A DNA stretch of 64,000 bases from Dioszegia crocea (Eukaryota; Basidiomycota; Tremellomycetes; Tremellales; Bulleribasidiaceae): contig BCKK01000007.1 in assembly GCA_001600615.1 (NCBI GenBank), forward strand, positions 1,146,431 to 1,210,430, in the 5' to 3' direction. The notes below the pieces were generated by a model that saw only the letters and a list, made by a program, of their open reading frames with translations, ran no database searches and was not told the origin of the DNA. Below are positions 12,350 through 22,806 of the stretch, piece after piece. The position numbers were made by a program, and so were the translations under genes. Positions within the stretch are counted from its first letter, which is position 1. Each line of letters starts with the position of its first letter.

Positions 12350-13407
12350 CTTGTCTATACACAAAATTATGGACAACAGGAAAGTGCAACAGCTCCCAAG
12401 GTTTCGTCGTTATCGGTACTTTTCCATTGCCGAATTACTCAAAGGGGCAATTCGAGCACCCGAGATCGTGCCGTAAATAGAGCGCCCCACAATGCACCAA
12501 CAAGCTGCCGGCCACGAGTACTGTAGTTGTTTCCTCATGCTTGCGCTTGAGACCAAGGGTGTCGACTGCGATTATCATGATCGGGAGCACAGCCGACAGT
12601 GGAGGTATGTCTACGAATTAAAACCGTCCCCACAGTCCCACTCCATCCACTCATAGCATTAATTTGAAGAACTCAGCTGGCAGAAAGGTCGGGTCCGGTG
12701 CTGTTGTGATGGAGCAGGATGGTTATTGGCGAGGGTTCCTGTGAAGGCGATTGCGACCTGAATCTTCCTCGCAGTGTCCGGGCTGACATTCGTACGTATT
12801 CTGACAATCTGACGCTGCTCAGATATCAGGGTTAACAGTAACCTTTGGGTACTCCTCCCTCTCCGAGCAATCGTCCGCCACCCCGACTCTTCGACCGCGA
12901 TCAAGTAATCATCCGTCTTGAAACGGTCTAATTGCCCCCATAAGGAGCCGGCCGTCATTTCTACAAATCTCGCACTCCTTCTTCGGAAGGTCACAACCAC
13001 TTCCGTCCCGAATGTGGCCGCGCCCTCCGATCCCCCGGTAGAGGCAGGCCTCGGTCATTTTCACCGCTCATACGCAACACCCCTGAGATCCGTCCGTCTT
13101 ACATCGGTCGCCGCCGCTCCCCATCGGCAAGCACCAACCACCGTCTTACCCGGGTGTGCTGAGCCCGTACTGAGTCGCCATTGACCGTGCCGTAAAAGCT
13201 GATTCTGAAACGCTTGAGCCAAAATTTCCCGAATGGGCAATTCTCGAGTCCAGTCACTCAACCTCTTTCAGCTTCATCATCCTACTTGACTTCCTTCTCT
13301 CTCTCTCTAGCAGAGCCCCACCTCCATAGACCACTTCGACGCCCTCCACTCAAAGCGGGTCCCTATCTGCTGATAGCCTCGAACCATCCATCACCGCCCG
13401 ATCAGAC
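12350..13407. promoter_or_regulatory. 1 kb divergent intergenic region
   Basis: Lies between the permease (minus) and the F-box-like gene (plus). Short open frames here have no recognisable family. A pyrimidine tract of CT repeats ending in CTAG at about 13290-13311, preceded by CTTGAC, looks like the 3' end of a 5'UTR intron of the downstream gene. Nothing else was identified. Confidence 0.35.
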
Positions 13408-14706
13408 ATGGCGTCCATGACACCCCGTCAAAAGGCATCACCCCCGGCCCCTGCCATCACTCAAACGAAAATCCCTTATCATGCATGGCAACTCATCCTC
13501 CCCCACCTCCGCAAGCCCGTCCCACAAGCTCTGTCAAAAGCGCCTAGGATTGACATCCGACAGGAGGATTTGGCTGCTGCGAGCCGAGTCTCCAAAGTAA
13601 GTCTTCATATTTGCTTCTATTCTACAGCGAAGTAGCTTGCTGACGAATTGTAGCATTTCAATGAGATATGCCAGCCCCTCCTCTATACCCATATCGTAAC
13701 CGACGATCTCTTCGGTCTTCTCCTCCCCCAAATCAAACCCAACACCGAATTTGAGCTTTACACAGTCCTTATCCGTAAACTCGCCCGCACCCGAAGTCTC
13801 CATATCGAATACACCGAAAAGATGGCCAGGCCGAGCTACATCTCTCTCTGCAAGGTGGGAGGTGCAGGCTGGCACTGTGTCGGTCTTGATCTCGAGGATC
13901 TTAGGGAAAGGGGGCGATTCGAATGCGAGCGGGAGATCAGTGCCATGTCGCAAACCATGAAGGTCCTCACTCGCTCCTCGACAGAAGCGACAACTATCTT
14001 TCCCAGACTACTCACAATCACCGTCAGCTCGATCTACGGCTCCCAGCGGGGTTACAATCATTTTTATGAGGCGAAAGGAAATCCACTCTTTGGCAGGGCG
14101 TTGACGAATAAAGGAAACGAATGCTTGCTGGCGTTCGAGACGTTTACCGGTAATCTGCCCTTGCGACATCTTTGCATCCGAGACATGCACGGTCCACTCA
14201 ACATCTCCAACTCGGCACACCATTCCCCTCGCGAATCCACAGAGCACTCTCCAATCACCACCACATTCCACCTTTCCCCTCAACCCATGTATTTCCCGCT
14301 CCCTCTCGGATATCCCGTTCGATACACTGTTGATGCTTCCCAACAAGACGACTGGGCCAACATTCTTCGGGAAATGCAATCTGCTATCCACGTTGTTTCG
14401 AACCACCGAAGGATGGACAAGCTGGAGGGTATGGCTTTCCGCCCTGCCAATGTCGAATTTTTTTGCTCTACGGGTATCTCTCGGGCCGGTGATTTTACCC
14501 CATCCACCGAGTCTTTTGGCGTCGCTACCAAAACCACTACTCCACAGCTCTACACGGAAGAGGACCAGAAGGTCAAGGTAGCAGAGTTGAGGAGCTGTCT
14601 CCAGGCACGGTTAAGGCGCGATTCGGGTCTGCCTGATAGGGTCAGGTGGTCGACCTCCGCAGAGATTCCGATATGTCAGGCGTGTGGGTCTGGGTATGTC
14701 GCCTGA
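13408..14706 (+). CDS. F-box-like hypothetical protein
   Basis: Two exons: 13408-13596 and 13654-14706, joined at GTAAGT...TGTAG in phase 0, giving about 413 residues. The first about 30 residues are Pro/Ala-rich. Next comes an F-box-like helical stretch: IPYHAWQLILPHL, then LAAASRVSKHFNEIC and QPLLYTHI across the intron. The rest has short leucine-rich strands without clear motif periodicity, and it ends in a short C-x-x-C near the terminus. This layout is common in large, poorly characterised basidiomycete families predicted to be substrate adaptors of SCF ubiquitin ligases. The adaptor role is inference and the target is unknown. Confidence 0.55.
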
Positions 14707-15241
14707 TGGGACTAAGATGGGGAAGGTAGGGAGGAACGGAGAATGAGCGATGGGGAGGTGACAAGGGGAGGCGGATAAATCCGGGTCGGAGGCGGATGGG
14801 ATTATTGGCGGCAATTTCTCAGCTGGCGTGTGTGAGGTATGGAAGGGGACCGTCGTACGTGCGATTGAGGGGAGTTGAGTTCCGGGAAATTGCAGGGATG
14901 TATCATTATGGTCATGATGATCGACCCGGGACAGGCGGCGCCGGGGTCGATGTCGGGCGGAGTGCTGGGATAGTTGCGCAGAGATGTCAGTTGATGAGGA
15001 ATGCTTTGATAGCGAATTGTGCGGGCCGCGCTGCTGATTGATTCTTCCATTAAAATATGCACTGATGAATATACAGGAATCAATAAATACGCGCAATTCT
15101 CCTGACGCCAGTCTCTCGGGTCAACCCCGCCGTCGTTGGCTGACCAGCCGACCGTCCACACCTTCTCTCATCAAGATACCACTAGTCCCCAGCTAGTCCG
15201 CACTCATCAAGCAGTCCAAGCCTCGACATCGTCACCGCCCT
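14707..15241. other. Convergent spacer, nothing recognised
   Basis: About 535 bp between two convergent 3' ends. It has Arg/Pro/Ser-biased open frames on the minus strand that look like composition artefacts. No RNA gene or repeat was seen. Confidence 0.35.
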
Positions 15242-15988
15242 CTACAGCTGCATTTCCACAACACCACCCTCAGTTCCGGGCTGAAGCCAAACTTCGCCCA
15301 CAGTCTCTCCCTCACGCGTCCCGCCAAGCGCAACGCAACTATCAGAGATCCAGAACTGACCCTCCGTGACTGTCTTGCCCCCAACTGTGGGTGCGCTGCC
15401 CTCCAATCGGGGGTCTTCAGATAACATCCGAAACGGACTCCACCCGCAATCATCCAGTCGGTAATTCGGGGTCGACGCCGAAAATTCTCCATCAATATAC
15501 TCGCCGAAAGCCATAAAAGCCGGTTGGCCAGTCTCTGGGTTATGACCGATCGCTAGGTTTTTGGCAGGGAGATCTGAGCGTGTAGCATGACCCAAACTTT
15601 CGTGCCCGTCCTTCAGCTCGAAAGTGTATAGAGGTACAGTGTCGGTGAGCAAATTGTTTGAAGTGGCGAAGGCAGGTAGTTCTATCTCATGACGCAGTTC
15701 GGACTTGGACTCGAAAAGGGTACAGAAAGTCTCGAGGCCATCTTGATCAAGGGGTGTGATTCTGTATCGGCGATTGGGACTAGGAACGACGGGCACGTTG
15801 CAAAGGTCATATCCTTGTCTGTCGGGATCGGTATTTCGCCAAGTGAGGAGTTCCGCATTGGTGTATTGGTGTGAGAATGTATTGGTGCGATCAAACGTGG
15901 CGAAGCCTAGAGTTCTGCTTCGGCTGGGACCGGTGTAGGCAGGGGTGGACTCTGGTTTGGTGCCGACAGACAAGGAGCTAACCGTCAT
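15242..15988 (-). CDS. Orphan-family member A (intact, 248 aa)
   Basis: A single open exon from the ATG at 15986-15988 to TAG at 15242-15244. I do not recognise the family. The protein has no clear signal peptide or membrane span and looks like a small beta-rich soluble domain. Landmarks in order: PVVPSPNRRYRI, GLETF, HEIELPAF, DTVPLY, AKNLAIGHNPETGQP, a CGWSPFRMLSED box, and near the C-terminus EGQFWISDS and VGEVWLQ. The same order occurs in copies B, C and D. It lies head-to-tail with B and C on the minus strand, so tandem duplication is the likely origin. Further in-frame codons extend upstream of the chosen ATG but contain no other ATG. Confidence 0.65.
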   Translation of the reverse strand: MTVSSLSVGTKPESTPAYTGPSRSRTLGFATFDRTNTFSHQYTNAELLTWRNTDPDRQGYDLCNVPVVPSPNRRYRITPLDQDGLETFCTLFESKSELRHEIELPAFATSNNLLTDTVPLYTFELKDGHESLGHATRSDLPAKNLAIGHNPETGQPAFMAFGEYIDGEFSASTPNYRLDDCGWSPFRMLSEDPRLEGSAPTVGGKTVTEGQFWISDSCVALGGTREGETVGEVWLQPGTEGGVVEMQL

Positions 15989-16498
15989 GTTGTGTGCGAA
16001 GGGTAGAGCGCAGACGTGAGTATGGGATTGAGTTGAAGGAGGTGTTTGCGTGAGGAATCCGGAGTGATGAGATGAGATGTAGGGTCGAGAGGTCAACGCA
16101 GTGAGGCTTCGGGAGGTTGGGCGGCTGGTAGTTACGACGAGCTAGTCCCTGTCACCTGGATGAAAGGATGATCGTCAGCGGTGCATGAGTGACACCCTCG
16201 TGTTCGGTTTGAGCTCCCTCAGACCTGAGGCGGCCAATATATGCGGCAGGATTTGCCTGTGAAGGGATTTGATCGATCGGGTGTCAGGCGGGTGAGGGGT
16301 CAGTTTGAAGCGGCACACTGGTTATGTAGGGGAGCCGAGCCAAGACGGTGTATAGTCCGCCGTGCTCGCACCATGCTCGTCCGAAGGTACCACCCATGCC
16401 AGACTTAAGGTCGCACAAACTCGGTAATACTGAGGGCATAGACAGGACCGATCAAATCCTGTGCATCGATATCTTCAAACCAGAAAACCCGCCCAAGT
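15989..16498. promoter_or_regulatory. Upstream region of orphan copy A
   Basis: About 510 bp between tandem copies A and B, holding the promoter of A and the 3' flank of B. No clear TATA box, repeat or binding-site cluster was identified. Confidence 0.3.
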
Positions 16499-17236
16499 TC
16501 AAGCTGCGGACCGACGCTCCGCCCACATCTCACACCATGTCTTCGGTCCATCCAGCGAAGCGCCAGACACTGCGCCGTGTTCGGATTGAAACCATGCAAG
16601 ATCATCCACTGCTCTCCAATCTCCTTCTGCCCCCTGCATCTCCTCCCCTTGATCACTGAGCAGCTTGAAACCAGTCCATCCCGTATCAACAATTGGATAG
16701 TTGATCATCCATGCCTGAGACTCCGACCTTGGGACGTCTGGTTGCAGGAAGCCGACGTGGGTGGGAGCACCGGTGGTTGGATCCCGAGTGATGCGCAAAT
16801 CCTTGCTCTGGAAATACTCCCGGGTCTCAATCCACTCCCTGTCGCCTTGACCAAGAGGCCTCCGCTGGTATGTCGAGAGAGGGATGATAAGGGTCTCGTC
16901 GGTTCCCCCCGTTTGGTATGGCAATTCGATTTCGCATCGCTGTTCATTCGCGATCAGACCCCAAGCGTCTCTCGTTTCTGGTTTCGGATAATCGAGGACA
17001 TGGTATCGCCGAATGTTAGTTTGTCTGGCGGTCGCATTAATGAGGAGTGCCGCCACTGGCCGGGAGTACCCAGCCGGAGCCAACCATGACAGGGTGACCA
17101 AACCGGGAATACTGTCATGCCCATTCTTGGCGAACCAGTTCTGGCCTCTCATCGGACCTGGACCTGGGCGAGCAAGGGTGCTGATGTATGGAGCGGGGGC
17201 GCTGGTGTTGATGGTTCCGGAATAGGATTGTGACAT
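16499..17236 (-). CDS. Orphan-family member B (intact, 245 aa)
   Basis: Single open exon from ATG 17234-17236 to a stop at 16499-16501. It is homologous to copy A with nearly the same length. Matching landmarks: RRYHVLD, CEIELPYQTGG, TLIIPLSTY, SKDLRITRDPTTGAP, DTGWTGFKLLSDQ, LAWFQSE and TWCEMWAE at the end. Divergence between A and B is high although they are neighbours, so the family evolves fast or the duplication is old. Function unknown; no catalytic motif is apparent. Two strong inverted repeats lie just upstream. Confidence 0.65.
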   Translation of the reverse strand: MSQSYSGTINTSAPAPYISTLARPGPGPMRGQNWFAKNGHDSIPGLVTLSWLAPAGYSRPVAALLINATARQTNIRRYHVLDYPKPETRDAWGLIANEQRCEIELPYQTGGTDETLIIPLSTYQRRPLGQGDREWIETREYFQSKDLRITRDPTTGAPTHVGFLQPDVPRSESQAWMINYPIVDTGWTGFKLLSDQGEEMQGAEGDWRAVDDLAWFQSEHGAVSGASLDGPKTWCEMWAERRSAA

Positions 17237-17340
17237 GATGACAGTGAGTGATGGAATGTGATTTGATTCGTTGAGTGGCGAATAAGAGTATTCCTTGAGG
17301 TGGCGAAGGGGCCGACAGAAGCTGACTTCACTAGTCAGTC

Positions 17341-17402
17341 CTGTTCGTGAAGAGCGAACAGGTAGACTTGGATCACCGGACTCGGATTAAAGGGGTCCGG
17401 TG
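17341..17402. promoter_or_regulatory. Two adjacent inverted repeats upstream of copy B
   Basis: CCTGTTCG and CGAACAGG (17340-17362, spacer 7) form one perfect dyad. CACCGGAC (17374-17381) and GTCCGGTG (17395-17402, spacer 13) form a second. They lie about 105-165 bp above the ATG of copy B. Paired CGG/CCG half sites are typical of zinc-cluster (Zn2Cys6) regulators; assigning them to such a factor is inference. Confidence 0.4.
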
Positions 17403-17750
17403 GCAAAGGATCCAACTGAGACAAGGCGATCATCGTCACCGGAAAGGGGAGGCGGAGATTGAGGATTGGTTGTGGAGCTAGTCTGACGCGTGTTTCGCCG
17501 TGTCAATCGTCGCGGTCCATACTTCTCCACCCGGTCAGTGATGACCTTGACATACTGCTCGCACTAAGTGATGTAAGCATGCATGAGATTGACTCACCGG
17601 GTGAGTCTATCAATTGCAAGTAGATGCTCGCCGATCAGTTACCACTCGACGATTGTTCTTTCCAGTCCAAAACATCAAGCCCCTCCACTTCTATGAGATT
17701 CCCACCAAAAACCCCAAACGCGACGTGTCTCTTCATCGCCACCCACCGGC

Positions 17751-18218
17751 TCAATCGGTAGATCTCAACTCCTTCAGAAAGAAAGGAGCCGACCGCTCTC
17801 CACCCGGTCCGCCAAAGACGACGCTGAATGACTCGCTGTCCCTATCGCGAATGACATTTACCTCCAGCGGCGACGAGAGCTCATGACAAGCCAAGCGGCG
17901 AACGATAGCCTGCCCCTTTTTCGAATCCACCATCGTCTGGTACATTGAGCAAGGGATCGTGGAGGATATTTCGGTAGCGATGTAGGGATGAGGTATGAGC
18001 TCACGATGATGGCCGGCTTTGGTACCGTCCCAGCTGGCGCTAGCATCTGTCGTCACCCAGTATCGCCGAGAAGGATCTTGCAGCCGAGAAGGATCTTGCA
18101 CCTCAGTGATGGGAGGGACGGCGAGGTTGTCAGATTCCGGTGAAACTGACCTGATGCTTGATGTGCCGCTGTTTGCGATGGTGGGAGATGTGAAGTGGTT
18201 GTGAGTTTGGGTTCGGTG
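17751..18218 (-). pseudogene. Orphan-family member C, start lost and truncated
   Basis: Open from above 18218 to TGA at 17751-17753 but with no ATG in this frame before the upstream stop at 18291-18293; no ATG occurs on this strand from 18100 to 18300. It is homologous to A and B: SPTIANSG resembles SGTINTSA of B's N-terminus, then RRYWVTT, HHRELIPHPYIATE, SSTIPCSMYQ, and SPLEVNVIRDRDSE matching the NPETGQP region. Upstream DNA resembling GTGGCGAATRAGA is shared with B, where it lies just above the ATG, so the start codon seems lost. It stops about 80 residues short of A and B. A perfect 18 bp tandem duplication (18065-18100) repeats QDPSR. Confidence 0.6.
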
Positions 18219-18291
18219 GTCAGGGTGGCGAATGAGATGTGTTAAGAGAAAAGGCGTGAAGGCGGAGGGTCGGCTTCCTGGCTTCTCAAGT

Positions 18292-18606
18292 CAAGCAGTC
18301 AACTGATCGACTTATCATCCGAATTCGGAAAAGGATTCAATATGAAAGGATCGAAAGGAAGTGTGAGCCGGATAGTGCGCTATGACCTGTTCCGTCTGAC
18401 GGAGTCAAAGTATGAAGTGAGCTCAGACTGTCAGCCATTAGCAGTATAGTTTCAGGACTGTAGGTCAGTGAGATCTTTGTACGGCCCGCCCCTCAATCCA
18501 AGCTTCTTTTCCCTAGACCATCCTCTAGCTCCGTCGCTCTCCTTTCGCCAATGATGGGCAGTGCTTGAGCATGTCCGGCTGCGGAGCCAGCCTCGTGAAC
18601 TGAGTT
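18292..18606. other. Spacer, nothing recognised
   Basis: About 315 bp between orphan copy C and the 3' end of the glutamine-rich gene. No feature was recognised. Confidence 0.3.
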
Positions 18607-19683
18607 TCATGACGGAATCTCAATACTCGACACTTCCACCCGTTCAGCTTCCGCCAGCCGTTGTCGGAATGCCTCGACGTCGCTATCCATCCGTGCGCTC
18701 AGCCCTTCATTCTCATTCTCCAATTGACCCTGAAGCGTCAGTCTGCGTCCATCTCCCAGAATCGCGCCAGAACTTAGACTTACCACTTTCTCTTCGAGGG
18801 AAGCTGCGTCTGTGCCTAATCCTGACCAGGGGTCGTACTCCACCGCCATAATATCCTCTACGAGATGATAAGCTTTTGTTCTCTAAAGTTTCCCCACGCC
18901 CCGAAAGAAAACATTCAGGGCCCACAGCTTGATTCAAACTCACTTATCGAATCCGGACTGAAAATCTCCGACAGCGTCTCCTGCCTCGCCCTAAACCTGC
19001 CCATTGCCAACTCCCTCGGATCAACCTCATCCAGCCCATCCGCCCATGGTTCCACCTCATTCACATCAGTCGCCAGAGCCGCCTGTCTGAATTGCTCATT
19101 CGTCCGTGGTGGCGCAGGTTGACGTGGGATCATCTGCTGAGCAGGCGCTTGCTTAGTCTATAAATCAGCTCAGCTACTCTTCTCAAATAAAACCAAGACG
19201 TACCCTCTTTTTCCTCGGTGCTGGACCTGCCGTACCACCCGCATCCTGCCTCTGGGCAATTGCCGCCTGTTGCGCCTGCATAAGACTTATCGCCTGCTGC
19301 TGTTGTTCTCTCGACAATCCCTGAATTCCCGCCAATGCACCTGCTCCCATCCCCGGAATCATCTGCGGTGGACCCATCATACCCTGCTGCGATCCCCCAC
19401 CTTGCCCACTTTGACTAGCCACATATTGCCTCTGCGCCATGATAAGAGCAGGTGGCATTTGTTGTTGCTGCTGTGTCGCAAAGCCCATGGGCTGAGATTG
19501 TGTCGTATTGCTCATGGTACCAGCTCGATATTGTGCGTTCGCTTGTTGATTGATTTGATATAATTGAGCTAGGTTCGGGCTTGCCTGCCACGCCGGTCCT
19601 GTCGATTGCTGGGGTTGTTGTGAAGATGATGGATAGTTGCCACTTGCACTCCCGCCCTGTTGTTGTTGATACGAGTAACTCAT
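18607..19683 (-). CDS. Gln-rich protein, possible SWI/SNF-RSC subunit Ssr4-like
   Basis: Four exons, the first 19204-19683, ending at TGA 18607-18609. Residues 1-150 are low complexity, rich in Gln, Gly, Met and Ser. Then a basic PRKKRT motif at the first splice junction could be a nuclear signal. A conserved-looking segment follows: VEPWADGLDEVDPRELAMGRF, then RARQETLSEIFSPDSI. The end is a short charged helix likely to form a coiled coil (LEEKV through the end). The W-x-D...DPRELA-x-x-R-F/Y pattern reminds me of the C-terminal part of fungal Ssr4, a chromatin-remodelling subunit, but the usual N-terminal Ssr4 domain is absent. Treat the name as a guess; nuclear low-complexity regulator is safer. 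It is divergent from the gene at 20017. Confidence 0.4.
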
Positions 19684-20016
19684 ACCTTCGGCGTATGGAT
19701 CTTGCTATCTTGGGCTAACAGAGACGCGTCGATAGGGTCCAGTTCAGGTTGGTCCCTTGGCAGTGGAAATGTCAGGGGTGAGAAGGGTGTCAGGGGCTTG
19801 ATATGGGGCGGAACTTACCACGTCACTCACTGGAATCCCATCTCACCTCTGCCCTTTTACACCATCCCAAAACAACGTCCATTTACAACTCCGTCCGAAA
19901 CAGGGATTGTGACCTGCAGAGCAGCATCAAGAGGAAGCTCAAGCCCGTAGCTACCCGTAAGTCTTTCTTTCGCTCAGAAACAATCACTATTGAAGCTGAT
20001 AGACGTCTAGGAAACG
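19684..20016. promoter_or_regulatory. Divergent promoter with a 5'UTR intron
   Basis: Between the Gln-rich gene and the plus-strand mitochondrial gene. The stretch 19958-20010 starts GTAAGT, contains AGCTGAT and ends CTAG just 6 bp before the ATG at 20017. A TAG in frame upstream shows it cannot be coding, so it is read as a 53 bp intron in the 5' untranslated region. Confidence 0.5.
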
Positions 20017-22806
20017 ATGCTCCGGGTCATCCGGCGTAAATTGGTTACTGGCCAATTTACCCCTCTGTACCGGATCACAGCACCAGCATCTACATCTGCT
20101 GCTCCGGCTCATTATCATAATGCTTCTGTTCCCGAAGAGGAGCCTTACGGTCAGGCATACGGAGCTTGGCCGTCTCGCCTGCCGTACAAGCCACCCATAC
20201 CCCCACAATCCACTCCCCCATCTCCCATTTCCGGACCACAACGCAGTCGCGCCAAACATCTCCGCCGGGTCCTCACTGAATCACAATCCATCGGACAGTA
20301 CTCAAACCCTTGCACACTATCGAATTACCTCGTTCGATCCGATATTCCCCCCTTGATCGAAATGTCCCGCTTAGAACTACACACCACGATCCACCATCTC
20401 GTCCGGACCGGCCGATCCACCCTTGCCCTAGGTATAATCACCCAAGTCATCGATGCTGGCGCCTCATCTCATCCCAAGATCCGACGCGTCTTTTCCGAAC
20501 GTACCCTTCATTCCCTCTTACTTGCCGAAACTCACCGGACCACTATGTCTGGTCACCCTATGAAACTCACCATCCTCCTTGATTTCCTACGGGCATTACA
20601 GACCATTCGTCATCGACGACCCATGCAGCTCTATACGCTCTTGGTGCAAATGAGCATATTTCAGCGTCGGCCCGATAAGGCGGCAGAGATCTTCGTCGGG
20701 TTAGTCGAGGAATGGGTGACGGAAGGGCGGGTGGCAGAAGGTGCGGATGCGCAAGGGTTTTACGAGGGCGGAGGACCTCCAAGGGTTTTGAGAGAAGATA
20801 TGGCGGCGCGGCATAAGAGTTGGTGGACTGGTGTCAGAACTTGGAAACTGCCCGGAGAGGTCGTGTCGCCACATGACAGACTGGATCTGTGGCATCCTAC
20901 CAAACTTTCCCTTGGGGGTAAATTCAAAAACTTCCCATCACCCTTAGCGACTTCTCCACCTAGTATGGTCCCTCCTCCTTCTGCCCAATTACTCAACCCT
21001 ATCTTAGCGGCGTTGCGCCTCGATCCCAAAATCGCAACCCCCGCAGATTTTACCGCGTCAATGCGCGCCTGCGCAATACTGGCCAACACAGTCCTTTCGC
21101 GTACCTTACCCTTATCATCCCTCGGTCCTTTACTTCGCGCACTCGAAGCCACCCCAGCACACCCACCTATCTATCCCGCAAACCTGGACAAAATCCCAAC
21201 CCAGGACGCATGGGCCTATCAAGCATTCACTCAGATCCACCTCGCCCTCCAATCCTTCTTCTTCTCTCCACCCATCTCTGCCGCCTCATTCGCTTTCGCA
21301 CGAGCGAACGAGACTGTCCTGTCGGGCACACCACTTACAACACATGCGGATAAATATCGGCTCCAACCACTAGCATTTGGCGATGCGGTCATTCTTGTCA
21401 GATACGCTCTGGAGAAGATGCGATCGACGAGGGTGTTGGGGAGATTGGTGCGTTATGTCAGGCGGACATTCAATTTTGGGTGGACAAGGCCCGCAATGTG
21501 GAATGCGGTCTTGGGCGGGGCGACGTTACTTGGGGATACGCGTCTGGCGGGGGTGGCGGATGATGCGATCTTTGGGCAAACGATATTGTCAAGGAAGCAA
21601 ACGGAGGAGAGTCAATCCAACAGGATTGCAAAGATCCCAATACCCAGGCGAAATCCTCCACTGGCGACGACGAGCGAATTGGCGACTATCCTTCAAGCCG
21701 ACCCAAACGTCGCTGTTCAGGCAGACGAACAATCCCTTGTTATCCTCATCACTCACCTTGGGAAATCATCCCAATTCGACCGCTTGACTCAAGTAGTCTA
21801 CAAACTTATCCCTTTCCTCGACTCTCGCGATTCTCCCATCCCTAAATCCGGATCAACACACTCGGAATCTGCGGCAGACGCCCCAATTGGACATTCGGGC
21901 CGATTAGCGCCCAACCACCTCACCCCAAATCTCTACTCTGCAATCCTCTCTTCGCTCGCCCTGGGCAGTAAGACTGGCCTAGCTCAGCGCGTCTACACCC
22001 TATCCCTCCAAGCTGAGAAAACATGGATACGCGACTTCTACGATCGGCATGGCGACACAGCACCTATCCCCTCCTCCCTCCGATTACCCTTATCTGTCTT
22101 CACTGCCATGCTGAGGGTATGGGGAAATGAAGTACATGGTCGATCGGAACGGCCTGTCCGTGCCCACGGGCTATATCCCCTCGGTTGGGTCCCTCCGAAA
22201 CATCTTGCCGGTCAGCCTAGACATATCGCTGCTGGGATCATGGCCCAGGCTGTTTATCTGCAAGCTGCGGCTCGATTCCCTCCCCAATCGAGGACATACA
22301 AACCCTCCCCTATCCTCTTTGATACAACCGCCGACCTCGCTGTCGAGGAGACGGACGATCCCATACTCTTATCTTACCCCGACGCCCCATTCTTCAATAC
22401 CGCCCTCCGCGCCTTGGCTCTCCCACTCGGCTTTCTGGATCATGCGCCACATCTCCAGCCCGCCGATAAAGACCTCTTGGAGAGATTAGTGGAGGATATG
22501 AGGGCGTATAAATGCACAGTACCGGAAAGTGTAGTTAGGAGGGTCGGGGCAAGGGATGGTCAGGTACTGGGACGACTGGCGCCGAGGGAGTACAGGGTGG
22601 GACAGCCTTGGGATGAGAGGAAAGAGAGGGAAGAGCGGGGGAGGACGTTGCGCGGGTTGGCGGAGGAGCTTGTTAGAGCTGATGAAGAGGGACTATGGAG
22701 GGATAAGGATATGGGTAAAGAGGATGAGTGGGGCGTGGGGAGTAGGTGGAGGGAGGAAGGGGAGATTGTGGGGTTGGAAGTTAGGGCGGTGGAGGGTCGG
22801 GCGTAG
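20017..22806 (+). CDS. Large mitochondrial helical-repeat (PPR-like) protein, 929 aa
   Basis: One uninterrupted reading frame of 2790 bp, unusual beside neighbours with many introns. The N-terminus (MLRVIRRKLVTGQF) is basic and lacks acidic residues for about 40 positions, as in a mitochondrial presequence. The body is almost wholly alpha helical with paired helices such as LYTLLVQMSIFQRRPDKAAE and ARFP-type repeats later, resembling degenerate pentatricopeptide or tetratricopeptide arrays. Fungal PPR-like proteins usually act on organellar mRNA stability or translation; that role is inferred. The C-terminal 100 residues are rich in Glu and Arg. I do not recognise a named orthologue. Confidence 0.5.
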   Translation: MLRVIRRKLVTGQFTPLYRITAPASTSAAPAHYHNASVPEEEPYGQAYGAWPSRLPYKPPIPPQSTPPSPISGPQRSRAKHLRRVLTESQSIGQYSNPCTLSNYLVRSDIPPLIEMSRLELHTTIHHLVRTGRSTLALGIITQVIDAGASSHPKIRRVFSERTLHSLLLAETHRTTMSGHPMKLTILLDFLRALQTIRHRRPMQLYTLLVQMSIFQRRPDKAAEIFVGLVEEWVTEGRVAEGADAQGFYEGGGPPRVLREDMAARHKSWWTGVRTWKLPGEVVSPHDRLDLWHPTKLSLGGKFKNFPSPLATSPPSMVPPPSAQLLNPILAALRLDPKIATPADFTASMRACAILANTVLSRTLPLSSLGPLLRALEATPAHPPIYPANLDKIPTQDAWAYQAFTQIHLALQSFFFSPPISAASFAFARANETVLSGTPLTTHADKYRLQPLAFGDAVILVRYALEKMRSTRVLGRLVRYVRRTFNFGWTRPAMWNAVLGGATLLGDTRLAGVADDAIFGQTILSRKQTEESQSNRIAKIPIPRRNPPLATTSELATILQADPNVAVQADEQSLVILITHLGKSSQFDRLTQVVYKLIPFLDSRDSPIPKSGSTHSESAADAPIGHSGRLAPNHLTPNLYSAILSSLALGSKTGLAQRVYTLSLQAEKTWIRDFYDRHGDTAPIPSSLRLPLSVFTAMLRVWGNEVHGRSERPVRAHGLYPLGWVPPKHLAGQPRHIAAGIMAQAVYLQAAARFPPQSRTYKPSPILFDTTADLAVEETDDPILLSYPDAPFFNTALRALALPLGFLDHAPHLQPADKDLLERLVEDMRAYKCTVPESVVRRVGARDGQVLGRLAPREYRVGQPWDERKEREERGRTLRGLAEELVRADEEGLWRDKDMGKEDEWGVGSRWREEGEIVGLEVRAVEGRA

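Noticed and set aside
12659..13264. Open frames on both strands in the 1 kb gap before the F-box-like gene
   Set aside because: Short, mutually overlapping, no conserved motif and no plausible exon chain.
14611..15161. Minus-strand open frames of 119-161 codons downstream of the F-box-like gene
   Set aside because: Composition is Arg/Pro/Ser biased without motif, they overlap the end of the F-box-like coding exon, and no family resemblance was found.
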